The position numbers and the translations under genes are program-made. Positions 26,314-34,782 of a stretch of DNA of 64,000 nucleotides are shown in pieces. The stretch is from NCBI GenBank assembly GCA_045600225.1, contig JAZRXL010000044.1:1-64000 (forward strand), in the 5' to 3' direction. This stretch comes from UBA1181 sp045600225 (GTDB lineage Bacteria; Bacteroidota; Bacteroidia; Bacteroidales; Paludibacteraceae). The notes under the pieces are model-generated. The model saw nothing but the letters and a program-made list of their open reading frames with translations, was not told the DNA's origin and did not search any database. Each line of letters opens with the position of its first letter. Position 1 is the first letter of the stretch.

Positions 26314-26898
26314 ATGAGTGATTTCTTTTTTAATATAGAACCTATATCCTATAGTGATAGAGTTAAATGGTTTCAGGAGCATAATTATGCCCCTCACTTA
26401 TATCCTTTGTGGATGTGTCTTGTGGCTTCGATAACATTATTGTGTTGCTATGTTTTTTCAAATAGCAGCATCTCAATTCTTGTTATAGCGTGGTTTCCTT
26501 TTGTTATTGGGTGCATGTACTATTTGTTTGGTTCTCTCGATTACAAGGGTAGAAAGAGACTGGCCACACGATTTTACATTACTTCTATTTCTTTGGAGGG
26601 AATGAATCTAACATTGAGTTATATGGATGAGAAAGATGCTGTCCATAATGCAACATTGTCGTTGTCTGAGTATGAAATCTCCTTTTATGATTATTACAAT
26701 AGCAAGATTCTAAATCTTGATAGAAGAGGCAAAGAAACAAAAGGTATGTTCGCTATCTATAAAAAAGGTAGGGCGAATAAAGAGAGTGTCGTGTATGACA
26801 ATCCGTTTACCGATTCCTTCTATCAGTATTGTGTGATGGGTTGGGATTATACGATATTTAAAGAGTTTAGGAAATCGTATCAATCGATACTGAACTAA
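26314..26898 (+). CDS. Hypothetical membrane protein
   Basis: This 194-residue protein has two transmembrane helices close together (about 32-50, MCLVASITLLCCYVF, and 55-74, SILVIAWFPFVIGCMYYLF) and a soluble C-terminal domain of about 115 residues. No known domain is recognised. It lies between an antitoxin remnant and an ATPase gene and ends with its own terminator. It could be a membrane sensor or an immunity-like protein, but nothing in the sequence shows this. Confidence 0.65.
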   Translation: MSDFFFNIEPISYSDRVKWFQEHNYAPHLYPLWMCLVASITLLCCYVFSNSSISILVIAWFPFVIGCMYYLFGSLDYKGRKRLATRFYITSISLEGMNLTLSYMDEKDAVHNATLSLSEYEISFYDYYNSKILNLDRRGKETKGMFAIYKKGRANKESVVYDNPFTDSFYQYCVMGWDYTIFKEFRKSYQSILN

Positions 26899-26915
26899 TA
26901 TGATAATGGCGGTGT

Positions 26916-26950
26916 GAGAGCAAGGGGCTTGCTCTTCTTGCTCTTTTTTG
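26916..26950 (+). terminator. Intrinsic terminator after the 26314 gene
   Basis: GAGAGCAAG, GGG loop and CTTGCTCTT, with a T6 run at 26944-26949. Confidence 0.75.
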
Positions 26951-26968
26951 TTTCTGTATCTAATCATC

Positions 26969-27020
26969 AATTCGCTCATCTTTTTGTAGTCAAACGCTGA
27001 TAATTCGCTCATCTTTTTGT
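26969..27020. repeat. 19-bp direct repeat pair, 33-bp spacing
   Basis: AATTCGCTCATCTTTTTGT occurs perfectly at 26969-26987 and 27002-27020, with starts 33 bases apart. It lies upstream of the ATPase gene and beside a second repeat pair with the same spacing. Confidence 0.75.
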
Positions 27021-27046
27021 TACGAAGTATATAAAAAGGTAAGTAT

Positions 27047-27111
27047 TGCATACTCCATCATGCAATTTTTAGTAAAAACTGCATACTCTATCGTGCAATT
27101 ATATAATTTTG
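27047..27111 (+). promoter_or_regulatory. Paired operator-like repeats and promoter of the ATPase gene
   Basis: Two 21-bp copies beginning TGCATACTCyATC and ending rTGCAATT lie at 27047-27067 and 27080-27100 (19 of 21 identical, starts 33 bases apart). The first is itself an inverted repeat (TTGCAT, 8 bases, ATGCAA). A -7 box TAATTTTG follows directly at 27104-27111. A repressor or autoregulator site overlapping the promoter is a reasonable inference. Confidence 0.55.
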
Positions 27112-27127
27112 TAGAAAATTATACGTT

Positions 27128-28306
27128 ATGAATAATCTGATTGAGACATATAAATTACTGATTGATAGAGTAAACATTGATTTTGTACGTTATCTACACG
27201 ACAAAATCAACTGGAATAACAGGTTGATAGCCATCTTGGGTGCACGAGGGGTGGGAAAAACCACATTAGTCCTTCAGCATATCAAAATAACCAATGACGT
27301 AGAACACTCACTTTACGTTACGGCAGATGAATTTTATTTCACCACACATAGATTGTTTGATTTAGCTAAAGAGTTTTATCAAAACGGAGGTAAAAGGCTG
27401 TATATTGACGAGATTCATAAATATAGTGGTTGGTCTGTTGAGATAAAGAATATATACGACCTTCTGCCTGACCTACAAATCATTTACACAGGATCTTCAA
27501 TTCTTGATTTGGAACAGGGAGGAGCTGATTTAAGCAGAAGAAAGGTGGAATATCATCTAAAAGGGCTCTCATTCCGAGAATACCTTAATCTTACTTTGCA
27601 TTTAGACCTTCCCACTTATACATTGGAAGAGATACTTAAAGGGAACGTAAAATTTCCTTATACGGAGTACAGACCATTGGTATATTTCAAGGAATATCTG
27701 AAAACTGGATTCTATCCATTCTTTTTGGAGTCGGACGATTACGCCATCCGACTCAGAAGTGTATTAAAGCAGGTTGTGGAATTTGATGTGCCAACATTTG
27801 CAAAGATGAATGTCAGTTCAAGTGCCAAATTGAAGAAACTGCTTTATGTAATAGCACAGAGTGTTCCATTCAAACCAAATTTCTCTGTCTTGGAAAGAGA
27901 GTTGGGTATATCAAGAAATGCGTTGCCAGACTATTTCATGTATTTGGAAAAAGCGCAGTTGATTACAATGGTGAGAGAGAAAGCCACTGGCATTAAGATA
28001 TTAGAAAAAATAGATAAAGTCTATTTAAATAATCCTAACCTATCTTATGCACTTACTGATGGCGAACCCAATATCGGAACAATAAGAGAAAATATATTCA
28101 TCCAATTTCTACAAGATTTATATCCAATTGTGTCGTCACCATCCCAAGCAGATTTTGAAGTGAACGGATATACATTTGAAGTAGGAGGGAAAAATAAGAC
28201 TTCACATCAGATCAAAGATATTGAGAATGCTTATCTTGCTAAAGACGACATCGAGTACACCAGCATGAAAGAGATCCCTCTTTGGATGTTCGGATTCCTT
28301 TATTGA
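27128..28306 (+). CDS. AAA+ ATPase with DUF4143-type C-terminus
   Basis: This 392-residue protein has an N-terminal P-loop domain with Walker A (LGARGVGKTTLV, about 37-48) and Walker B (KRLYIDEIHKYSGW, about 97-110). Sensor GSSILDLE follows near 121-128, along with the arginine-rich DLSRRKVEYHLKGLSFREYL. The C-terminal half (winged helix near 250-300 and a nuclease-like FEVGGKNKTSHQI near 355) fits the DUF4143 group. These proteins are common in Bacteroidota accessory regions and their role is unclear; defence or mobile-element functions have been proposed. Paired direct repeats stand before it, and a palindromic repeat element lies after it. Confidence 0.85.
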   Translation: MNNLIETYKLLIDRVNIDFVRYLHDKINWNNRLIAILGARGVGKTTLVLQHIKITNDVEHSLYVTADEFYFTTHRLFDLAKEFYQNGGKRLYIDEIHKYSGWSVEIKNIYDLLPDLQIIYTGSSILDLEQGGADLSRRKVEYHLKGLSFREYLNLTLHLDLPTYTLEEILKGNVKFPYTEYRPLVYFKEYLKTGFYPFFLESDDYAIRLRSVLKQVVEFDVPTFAKMNVSSSAKLKKLLYVIAQSVPFKPNFSVLERELGISRNALPDYFMYLEKAQLITMVREKATGIKILEKIDKVYLNNPNLSYALTDGEPNIGTIRENIFIQFLQDLYPIVSSPSQADFEVNGYTFEVGGKNKTSHQIKDIENAYLAKDDIEYTSMKEIPLWMFGFLY

Positions 28307-28818
28307 ACTCTGGCAATGTATAGAGTTTGCCTACTCTTTTTACGTTTTTTGTATCTTTGGATTTGAAATATAGACATTTATGGGCATTGCCTATATAGGT
28401 CAACAAAATTAAATTTGGCAAGTATATACCTTTTGACCCCAAGGGATGAAAATACTATCAATGATGGCAGTGCTTTTGGGGACTATGTAGGCAACGTCTG
28501 AAAGACGTTACATGGGCAACCCTGTACATACTCTGACACGAAGTGAAGAGGATGTGCAGGGTGGATACAAGGATACGTAAAGTCACTGTGCGTCTGCAAG
28601 ACGCTACCTCGGATACGTGCGTATTGTATCGTCTTACAGACGAGTGCCCCACTCACTATGTTCTTACCCAGCACATGTCTCTTCGTTCCATGTACAAGGT
28701 TACGGGTGTAGCGTCTTAACAGACGCTTGGTGTTAACTGCCACTATTCAGTTGCTTTTTTCCTTCTTCCTTCGAAATGGTTTTGTATCTTTGCGTATCAT
28801 AGAATTTGAATCGTAAGT
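28307..28818. other. Gene-free stretch holding the repeat element and a promoter
   Basis: No gene is visible between the ATPase and the next gene. It contains the palindromic element at 28493-28727 and a -7 box TATCTTTG at 28785-28792 that probably drives the following gene. The first 130 bases hold no structure I could support. Confidence 0.6.
28493..28727. repeat. Palindrome-rich REP-like element, compound form
   Basis: Four short hairpins share a CGTCT...AGACG stem: 28493-28509 (AACGTCT/AGACGTT), 28590-28604 (GCGTCT/AGACGC), 28629-28643 (TCGTCT/AGACGA) and 28710-28727 (AGCGTCT/AGACGCT). Stem bases vary in pairs, so pairing is kept. Next to the first is a longer hairpin (CCCTGTACAT 28520-28529 with ATGTGCAGGG 28552-28561) whose loop contains CGAAG and GAAGAGG. 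A related segment lies in inverse orientation at 28668-28700. The whole is an inverted pair of units. A single unit recurs at 37743-37810. Confidence 0.75.
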
Positions 28819-30954
28819 ATGAGCAGAAAGACAATAGTAGGAGTATCTCTTTTAATTATAATTGCCCTTGTTTATGGGTATAAATACTATATCAGCACGA
28901 AGGAAGATCCTTATGAACCGTCACCAGAATGTGAGGTTGCGTACAATGCATTGAAGAAAGAGGCAAAGAGTTATGACATAGAGGAGACTATACGTATTAT
29001 GAACAGCATTGATTTGGTTCAGTCGCAGTCGAGTGATATGGCTTCCTTCCTTGAGTATATGGCAAAGCAAGATTACAGTAGGGTTGCTCCTGATGTGTTG
29101 GAGCAGAAAAGGAAGTTGTTCCCTATTATGGAAAAATTAACTGCACTACAGAGAGAACACGCTGAATTGAACGATATCTGGAAGTTGATGGGTGTGAGTA
29201 CGGTCAATGGGGTATCGGCTTTTGCTGAAAGTGTTGATCCTAAGTCTGTATCTATGTCTCTTGTAGCAGGAGATCCTGTAGGGGTGATTAAGATGATGAC
29301 CGATGGAGCCACATCATTGACATCCAATGTATATGATGAATATCTGAAACAGAAAGAGGTAAAGAAGGCTCTTCAGAAAGAGATTGATGAAATCAGGGAG
29401 CAATACATTGCCTATTTGGAAGATTATTCTCCTATCTATTACAAGTATATGAAAGAGTGGGACGCTCTTTGTTTGAAAAAAGACAAAGTCTATATCGACT
29501 TGTATGGGGGTCGTCCTGTGTATGCATATAATCTCACTCAAGAGATTTTGCAGGAGTCGCCAGCCAATCGAGAGGCAATGCTTCTTTCTGCATTGTCGTT
29601 GGTGAATATTGCTGCTAATTATAATGCTTGTCCAGATTCGATGGATAGAGAGCAAATACTCTCTTCTATGTATAATATAGAGATGAATCCTCAGAAACCT
29701 TCTATCAATGAGTTCCTGGTAGAGGCAGAATCGAAGTTGGATAGTTACATTGAACAATACCCAGGGAAATCGGCTCCTGCACTTCTACTAAAAGGATTGG
29801 TTTACTATAATCAAGGGGAGACAGGTAAGGCTTTGTCTTTCTTTGATCAAGCTGCCATTGAGTATCCAAAACAGGCAGAGGAGTTGACAGATTTGCTGAA
29901 TGCTTATAAAAGTAGGTCTTATTTGAATAAGTCTCAGGAAGGAAAGTATCTGATTAGATTGTATCAATCCACAATGGAGGGTTTTGGTATGTTTAGTCCA
30001 AACTTGCTAAAGGCGAAACATTACGCTTCGATAGGCGAGGATGAGAAATGTCGGGATGAGATTTTTAATCATTTTTACCGTAGAGGAAACCAGTCTGTAC
30101 AAGATTGCTTGTTAACCGATATGCAGTATTGTGAGAACAATATGTATAGCAGTTTCAAACAGATTCTTATAGAGCAGTCTTTCATAGATGTATCCATCGA
30201 ACCTACTCAAAATTGGGCCTTGATGAGCAAAGACGATGAAATCAAGGTGACCATTAACAATCGTTCTGATATTGATTTAGAGAATGTGCGTATCTTCCTT
30301 TGCATCCATTATACCGACATGTACAAGGATGAATATGACGTTCAAAAGTTACCTTCAATCAATATATTAAAACATGGTGAAGTAACAGAAATAGGTGTAC
30401 TTCCATTGACTTGTGATGGAAAAAAATATAACGATATCACTCATTTCCGTGCTATTGCCATGACGGATGATAAGATTTGCTGGATTGATAATGCAGACTA
30501 TAAGTATGAGAAAAATATTGATAGGTCGATTAAGAAACAGAATGCAAATTTAACTCTTGAGAGAAACCAGTTTCTAGAGGATTTCAAAATTGATGAGAAT
30601 ATACTGAAAGAGAAGATAATGAAGGCTATTCAGGTTTATGGATCATCGGTTGAGAAAGGTGCTTGGAACAGTGTGAAGAATATTTTTTCTGAGAAAAAGA
30701 TAAGAATAAAATTGCCTCGTATACTAGCTGTCATAGATCCTGTTTTTTCTTTGAAACAGGATGAGAGTGGCAGTCCCTCTTTAAAGCCAACCAACTCCTA
30801 TCTTTCGGGTAACAACATCTTCGTAGATTTTGATTATCAGCCCAAGGAGAATGAGTCCGTGCCATTGTACATCTATAGTAAATTCTTCAATTTCAAGGTA
30901 GATATAGAGTTTACCACGAAGGGTGCTTCAATAAAGAGTATTAGTTTGAATTAA
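28819..30954 (+). CDS. Hypothetical membrane-anchored protein with TPR-like repeats
   Basis: This 711-residue protein has a single N-terminal hydrophobic helix (about 5-23, IVGVSLLIIIALVYGYKYY) and no lipobox, so it is probably an anchored envelope protein. The middle (about 290-400) contains a TPR-like helical repeat, for example PALLLKGLVYYNQGETGKALSFFDQAAIEYP. A predicted beta-rich C-terminal part follows (DDEIKVTINNRSDIDLENVRIFL), reminiscent of an Ig-like fold. No catalytic motif is seen. It has its own -7 box at 28785-28792 and a terminator shared with the convergent gene. Function unknown. Confidence 0.75.
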   Translation: MSRKTIVGVSLLIIIALVYGYKYYISTKEDPYEPSPECEVAYNALKKEAKSYDIEETIRIMNSIDLVQSQSSDMASFLEYMAKQDYSRVAPDVLEQKRKLFPIMEKLTALQREHAELNDIWKLMGVSTVNGVSAFAESVDPKSVSMSLVAGDPVGVIKMMTDGATSLTSNVYDEYLKQKEVKKALQKEIDEIREQYIAYLEDYSPIYYKYMKEWDALCLKKDKVYIDLYGGRPVYAYNLTQEILQESPANREAMLLSALSLVNIAANYNACPDSMDREQILSSMYNIEMNPQKPSINEFLVEAESKLDSYIEQYPGKSAPALLLKGLVYYNQGETGKALSFFDQAAIEYPKQAEELTDLLNAYKSRSYLNKSQEGKYLIRLYQSTMEGFGMFSPNLLKAKHYASIGEDEKCRDEIFNHFYRRGNQSVQDCLLTDMQYCENNMYSSFKQILIEQSFIDVSIEPTQNWALMSKDDEIKVTINNRSDIDLENVRIFLCIHYTDMYKDEYDVQKLPSINILKHGEVTEIGVLPLTCDGKKYNDITHFRAIAMTDDKICWIDNADYKYEKNIDRSIKKQNANLTLERNQFLEDFKIDENILKEKIMKAIQVYGSSVEKGAWNSVKNIFSEKKIRIKLPRILAVIDPVFSLKQDESGSPSLKPTNSYLSGNNIFVDFDYQPKENESVPLYIYSKFFNFKVDIEFTTKGASIKSISLN

Positions 30955-30973
30955 CAGAGCAAATTTTAATTCC

Positions 30974-31002
30974 AATCCATCATATTTCGATATGGTGGAT
31001 TT
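30974..31002. terminator. Bidirectional terminator between convergent genes
   Basis: AATCCATCATAT, TTCG loop, ATATGGTGGATT, flanked by A/T-rich sequence. It serves the gene ending at 30954 and the minus-strand gene ending at 31002. Confidence 0.75.
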
Positions 31003-31913
31003 TATGTTTTTATCAAATCCTTTATTTTAAACTCCTCCTTTGGTAAGGCTAAGCGAGTTGGAGCAAGTCGCTCATAGTAAGTTTTTTGCGCGGATCTTCC
31101 CATACAGATGGCTCCGTAAACATACTTGTATTCCATCTCCATTCCAAGGTCCCAGTAAGCAAATCCTTTCTCTTTCAGAATAGTTCCTAAAGCAGCCATC
31201 TGAATGGTACCGCTATTGCTTTCGGTATGGAATCCACATAGGCTGGCATAGGCGTTGTGTGTGATGAATCCTAGTTCTCCTGCCACTAACTCCTCTCCTC
31301 GCCATAGTTCTACGCTATCTACACTAACCTGATTATCTGGATTTTGATGAATCTTTCGAAATGTATCGAGCAATGGAGGAACTACCCATGTACCCTCTTT
31401 TGCTTCATATTGTGCTATGAGTCGCTCTGCACATAGCTCGAAATTGCGATTGAAAGTTAGTGTGTAATCGCCAAACTTTTGTCGAACATACCTTCGCGTC
31501 TTTTTGGGGAATGTGAAATCATTAAAGTTGATAATCATCTTTCTTTGGTGATGACGTATCGTCATAAAGTAGCGCCAGGCATACACTTCGTTTTCCCTTT
31601 TTGGTATCATGTTCGATATTAGTTCGTTATAAGTATCAAACTCTTCCTGTGAAAGCACAAGCTTCTCCATCGACATAGGATAGTAACCTAAAGACAGAGC
31701 CTTACGTACAATTTCTTCGTTAAAATCAGGAGACACAGCATCTTCCTTGATGATGCTGAGTATGTGCGATCCAAGTCCATCCGACGGAATAGTCTCTTTA
31801 CATCTCTTGCTGTTCTCCTCCAGTTTGTGATGTAGATTCTCCAGATCAGAGGTATCATTTATTTGGACACCATCTTCATAGACGGCTAGTTGTAGTATGT
31901 CGTAAGCGTTCAT
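31002..31913 (-). CDS. Leucyl/phenylalanyl-tRNA-protein transferase-like protein (Aat family)
   Basis: This 303-residue protein resembles Aat, which adds Leu or Phe from aminoacyl-tRNA to protein N-termini to mark them for ClpAP. The order of motifs is kept: IVRKALSLGYYPMSM (compare the GIFPW region), RYVRQKFGDYTLTFNRNFELCAE, TFRKIHQNPDNQVSVDSVELWRGEELVAGELG, and a GNAT-like end GTIQMAALGTILKEKGFAYWDLGM. It is longer than the usual 230 residues and lacks the exact FPW motif, so the substrate may differ. The start at 31913 avoids overlap with the upstream exonuclease gene; a longer form from 31967 would overlap it by 31 bases. Confidence 0.72.
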   Translation of the reverse strand: MNAYDILQLAVYEDGVQINDTSDLENLHHKLEENSKRCKETIPSDGLGSHILSIIKEDAVSPDFNEEIVRKALSLGYYPMSMEKLVLSQEEFDTYNELISNMIPKRENEVYAWRYFMTIRHHQRKMIINFNDFTFPKKTRRYVRQKFGDYTLTFNRNFELCAERLIAQYEAKEGTWVVPPLLDTFRKIHQNPDNQVSVDSVELWRGEELVAGELGFITHNAYASLCGFHTESNSGTIQMAALGTILKEKGFAYWDLGMEMEYKYVYGAICMGRSAQKTYYERLAPTRLALPKEEFKIKDLIKT

Positions 31914-31936
31914 AGATGCGATTTTGAGGGTGTTAA

Positions 31937-32425
31937 TTATAGTATCTCTCGTGCTATCCAGGCGCAAGCCTCTGCATCAGCTAAGGCGTGGTGGTGATTT
32001 TTCAAAACATACCCACATCTTTCTGATATGACATCCAAATTATGTTTTCCTAATGGCCATTTCTTTCTTGAAGCAATGCAAGTACAATGAAATTCGTAAT
32101 CGGGATAGTCCATCCCATAGGTTTTGAAAACGGCCTTTAGGCAACTTTCGTCGAATGCCTTGTTGTGAGCCACCAAGGGTAACCCTTTGATGAGTGGTTC
32201 TATTTTCTCCCACACTTTAGGGAATACATCTGCATTGTCAGTGTCAGTTTGGGTAAGTCCATGTACCTGCGTACATCTATAGTTGTAGTAGTTGGGTTCT
32301 GGTTGAATGAGCGAGTAAAACTGGTCGGCAATCTCACCGTCTCGTACAATCACAATGCCTACAGAGCATACGCTACTACGCTCAAAATTAGCTGTTTCGA
32401 AATCTATTGCTGCAAAGTTTTGCAT
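31937..32425 (-). CDS. DnaQ-type 3'-5' exonuclease (DEDDh)
   Basis: This 162-residue protein has the three exonuclease motifs: FAAIDFETANF (Asp and Glu of ExoI, about 5-10), VAHNKAFDESCL (ExoII), and HHALADAEACAW (ExoIII with the His of the DEDDh class). It probably trims single-stranded DNA or RNA ends. It is a stand-alone domain like the bacterial epsilon subunit and not fused to polymerase. A -7 box TATCTTTG lies at 32501-32508 on the minus strand. It is co-directional with the Aat-like gene 24 bases downstream. Confidence 0.88.
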   Translation of the reverse strand: MQNFAAIDFETANFERSSVCSVGIVIVRDGEIADQFYSLIQPEPNYYNYRCTQVHGLTQTDTDNADVFPKVWEKIEPLIKGLPLVAHNKAFDESCLKAVFKTYGMDYPDYEFHCTCIASRKKWPLGKHNLDVISERCGYVLKNHHHALADAEACAWIAREIL

Positions 32426-32569
32426 ATGGTCTATTTGTATTCATTCATATTTGTTCATCTGATTGGTTGCTATAAGTCGAAATTTTGAATCGGATTGATG
32501 CAAAGATAGTGTAAAGGTGTGTAATATTTGGGCATAGATTGAGATTTTCTTCTCACAGAAAACACACAA

Positions 32570-32594
32570 AGGGGCACCCTCCACGGGCACCCCT
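32570..32594 (-). terminator. Intrinsic terminator of the first clan-A hydrolase gene
   Basis: On the minus strand AGGGGTGCCC, short loop, GGGTGCCCCT (10 pairs with two G-U) is followed by a T-rich tract. Confidence 0.7.
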
Positions 32595-32635
32595 CTGCAA
32601 CATTCATCTGATCTATTTAATATAACGCTTTGCTC

Positions 32636-34552
32636 TTATTTTTTTATGATCTTATGACCTATCTTGTTTGCTGGGTCAATAGCCATATAGATCTTATCGT
32701 TTTGCAATCTGTCTTCGTTCACTCTATGTCCATTTAGATCATAGTAGTTGGCATCGCCCTCTGCAGATGTGTTGTAGATGTCATTTGTGATGGTTGAACT
32801 ATGTAGTTCGAATTTCAACCAATCGATATTTACATAGCTACCTACAATCATCAATCGGATGACATGCTCTCCTTTTGTCATTGAGAAACCGGGAACTATC
32901 ACCTCGTCATACTCACTCCAGTTTTCTCCTGTTTGTGGGATGGTGTAATCTGTTGTCACTTGTTTACCGTCCACATAGAGTTGAAATCCGTCCAATGAAC
33001 CATTGTTGGAGACATTGGCTGTAACATCATATTCGCCATCTTCTTCCACCTCTACGGTGTATTCCAACCACTCTCCTTTTTCAGTGTAACCGATTGCGTA
33101 GCCACTGGGTGCTGTTACGATATCTACGGCATCGTCGCGATATTCGCCTCCTTTGTTGTCTTCATCATTGTCGTAGAAGGAAAAGCCTTGTCCTGCTATA
33201 TCGTAGTTCTCTATCTCAATTTTGCCGGGAATCTTTGCTACTATGTTATTGTAAGGTTTTTGAGGAACATTCACTGGTGTTAAGTAGATACGGTAACCGT
33301 AAAGGATGCTCTCGATCTTTACAGGAACGGTCAACGATGTTCCGTTGATGGTCATTTCTGATTCTGATACCAATTCAGTGCCACTCACAGCCTTATCTTT
33401 GCTCTCCCATCTAACACGTTCAACTTTCACTTTTACCTTTCCGCCTAAGAAATCAGGAATCTTGTCGAATACTACATTTACGTCACCCAATGTGTTTCCT
33501 CCCAATACAAGACTTGCACAGTTATGTTTCTTGTCAACAGCGGCGAAACCATCCACATGGTCGCTATAGTCGTTAGGAGGAGTTACTCTTGCCATGTATC
33601 CTTCCATGTCTCCGTACCATTTGTATAGATGCCATCCTCCACCTTTTTCGTTATTAGAGGTAAGCAAGCTTCCCAAACGACCTGGTAGCGGAACGAACCA
33701 CCAAGAGATGGTTGCACTCTCTACATTGTGGCGCTCGAACTTAGCGATAAATGGTACTGAATAACCGGGACAACCCTCAAACTTTTGCTTGTCTGATCCA
33801 GAACCTGCACAGTACTCGTTGATACAGAAAGGACGGTCTGAGATACCCAATTCCTTCATTAGTTTACGACATGCATCCACTGCACCTGCGAAACCTTCGC
33901 TTCCCCATTGGTGCCAACAGATAAGATCTGGCAAACAATTGTTCTCCTTACAGAACTTAAGGAAGTTTTTCATTCTATCATTATTATAATAGGCGATACA
34001 TGGACCTACGATTTTGGTTTTTGGATCCATCTTACGAATAAGTTCGTAGGTAGGCTTCCAAACAGTTGTATTTAAATCTCCGTTGCTATTATTCCAAGTT
34101 CCGTCTGGCTCGTTCCAGATTACATAGCTATCGATATTGTCGTATCCTTCGCTTACTTTCTTTTTAAGGTATTTCTCAACAGAACTCAACCAAGATTGTT
34201 GTCCGGGCCATTTATAAGGCCAGTTAGGGAGCAAATCGGGAAATGTGATTTGTACCTTTGCCGTTGTTCCTTTCAATCTATTGGCTACGATGAAACCATC
34301 GCCGAAAGGGTGTTGATTGTATTCTTTACCTTCTGGAGGCAGACAGAACATATTTGGTTTCAATGGTTTTACCATCTCATCTATGTTAGCAGGAAGCGTT
34401 TCCGTCATACCATATAGAGAACCAGACGCACAGTGTGTCACAGGACGAATACTGTCTGAAAGATTTACCTTTAGTGTTTCTGCAGAAAATGATGCTTGCA
34501 TAGACAGATACCCCATCAATGAGAAAGCAATAATTTTACTAATATATTTCAT
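32636..34552 (-). CDS. Secreted clan-A-like glycoside hydrolase with CBM6, T9SS-type tail
   Basis: This 638-residue protein has a signal peptide (MKYISKIIAFSLMGYLSMQASFSA). A catalytic domain spans about residues 30-430, a CBM6 about 445-580, and a short T9SS-like C-terminus ends KIGHKIIKK. The catalytic domain has features of a (beta/alpha)8 clan GH-A fold: YVIWNEPDGTW with the likely acid/base Glu, and CINEYCAG with the likely nucleophile. I cannot name the CAZy family; the opening CASGSLYGMTE...LKP resembles little-studied hydrolases seen in actinobacteria. The CBM6 has GYAIGYTEKGEWLEYTV and DGFQLYVDG. It is a tandem paralogue of the next gene. A hemicellulose target is inferred from its neighbours. 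Confidence 0.8.
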   Translation of the reverse strand: MKYISKIIAFSLMGYLSMQASFSAETLKVNLSDSIRPVTHCASGSLYGMTETLPANIDEMVKPLKPNMFCLPPEGKEYNQHPFGDGFIVANRLKGTTAKVQITFPDLLPNWPYKWPGQQSWLSSVEKYLKKKVSEGYDNIDSYVIWNEPDGTWNNSNGDLNTTVWKPTYELIRKMDPKTKIVGPCIAYYNNDRMKNFLKFCKENNCLPDLICWHQWGSEGFAGAVDACRKLMKELGISDRPFCINEYCAGSGSDKQKFEGCPGYSVPFIAKFERHNVESATISWWFVPLPGRLGSLLTSNNEKGGGWHLYKWYGDMEGYMARVTPPNDYSDHVDGFAAVDKKHNCASLVLGGNTLGDVNVVFDKIPDFLGGKVKVKVERVRWESKDKAVSGTELVSESEMTINGTSLTVPVKIESILYGYRIYLTPVNVPQKPYNNIVAKIPGKIEIENYDIAGQGFSFYDNDEDNKGGEYRDDAVDIVTAPSGYAIGYTEKGEWLEYTVEVEEDGEYDVTANVSNNGSLDGFQLYVDGKQVTTDYTIPQTGENWSEYDEVIVPGFSMTKGEHVIRLMIVGSYVNIDWLKFELHSSTITNDIYNTSAEGDANYYDLNGHRVNEDRLQNDKIYMAIDPANKIGHKIIKK

Positions 34553-34715
34553 GGCGTTGTTTTGTTTTGTGGTCTGTTTAAATTCCGTTAGCAAAATTAT
34601 TCCTTAAGGTTTGTTACGTATAAGAATATTCAGTCGCAGTATGTGAAAAATGTGTCAATAAAATGGAATTATGTTTTGCGTTATATAAGAAATGTTGCAG
34701 AGGAGTGAAAATAAC

Positions 34716-34745
34716 AAAAAGAGGTACCTGTCTAAGGCACCTCTT
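34716..34745 (-). terminator. Intrinsic terminator of the second clan-A hydrolase gene
   Basis: On the minus strand AAGAGGTGCCT, loop, AGGTACCTCTT is followed by TTT. Confidence 0.8.
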
Positions 34746-34782
34746 CGGATCATTAACTTAAAAAACCAAAGAAAACTAGCGA

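Noticed and set aside
26710..27051. Minus-strand frame with a repeated KKMSEL peptide
   Set aside because: The repeat is the translation of the 19-bp direct repeat upstream of the ATPase. The frame runs antisense into a real gene and has no domain.
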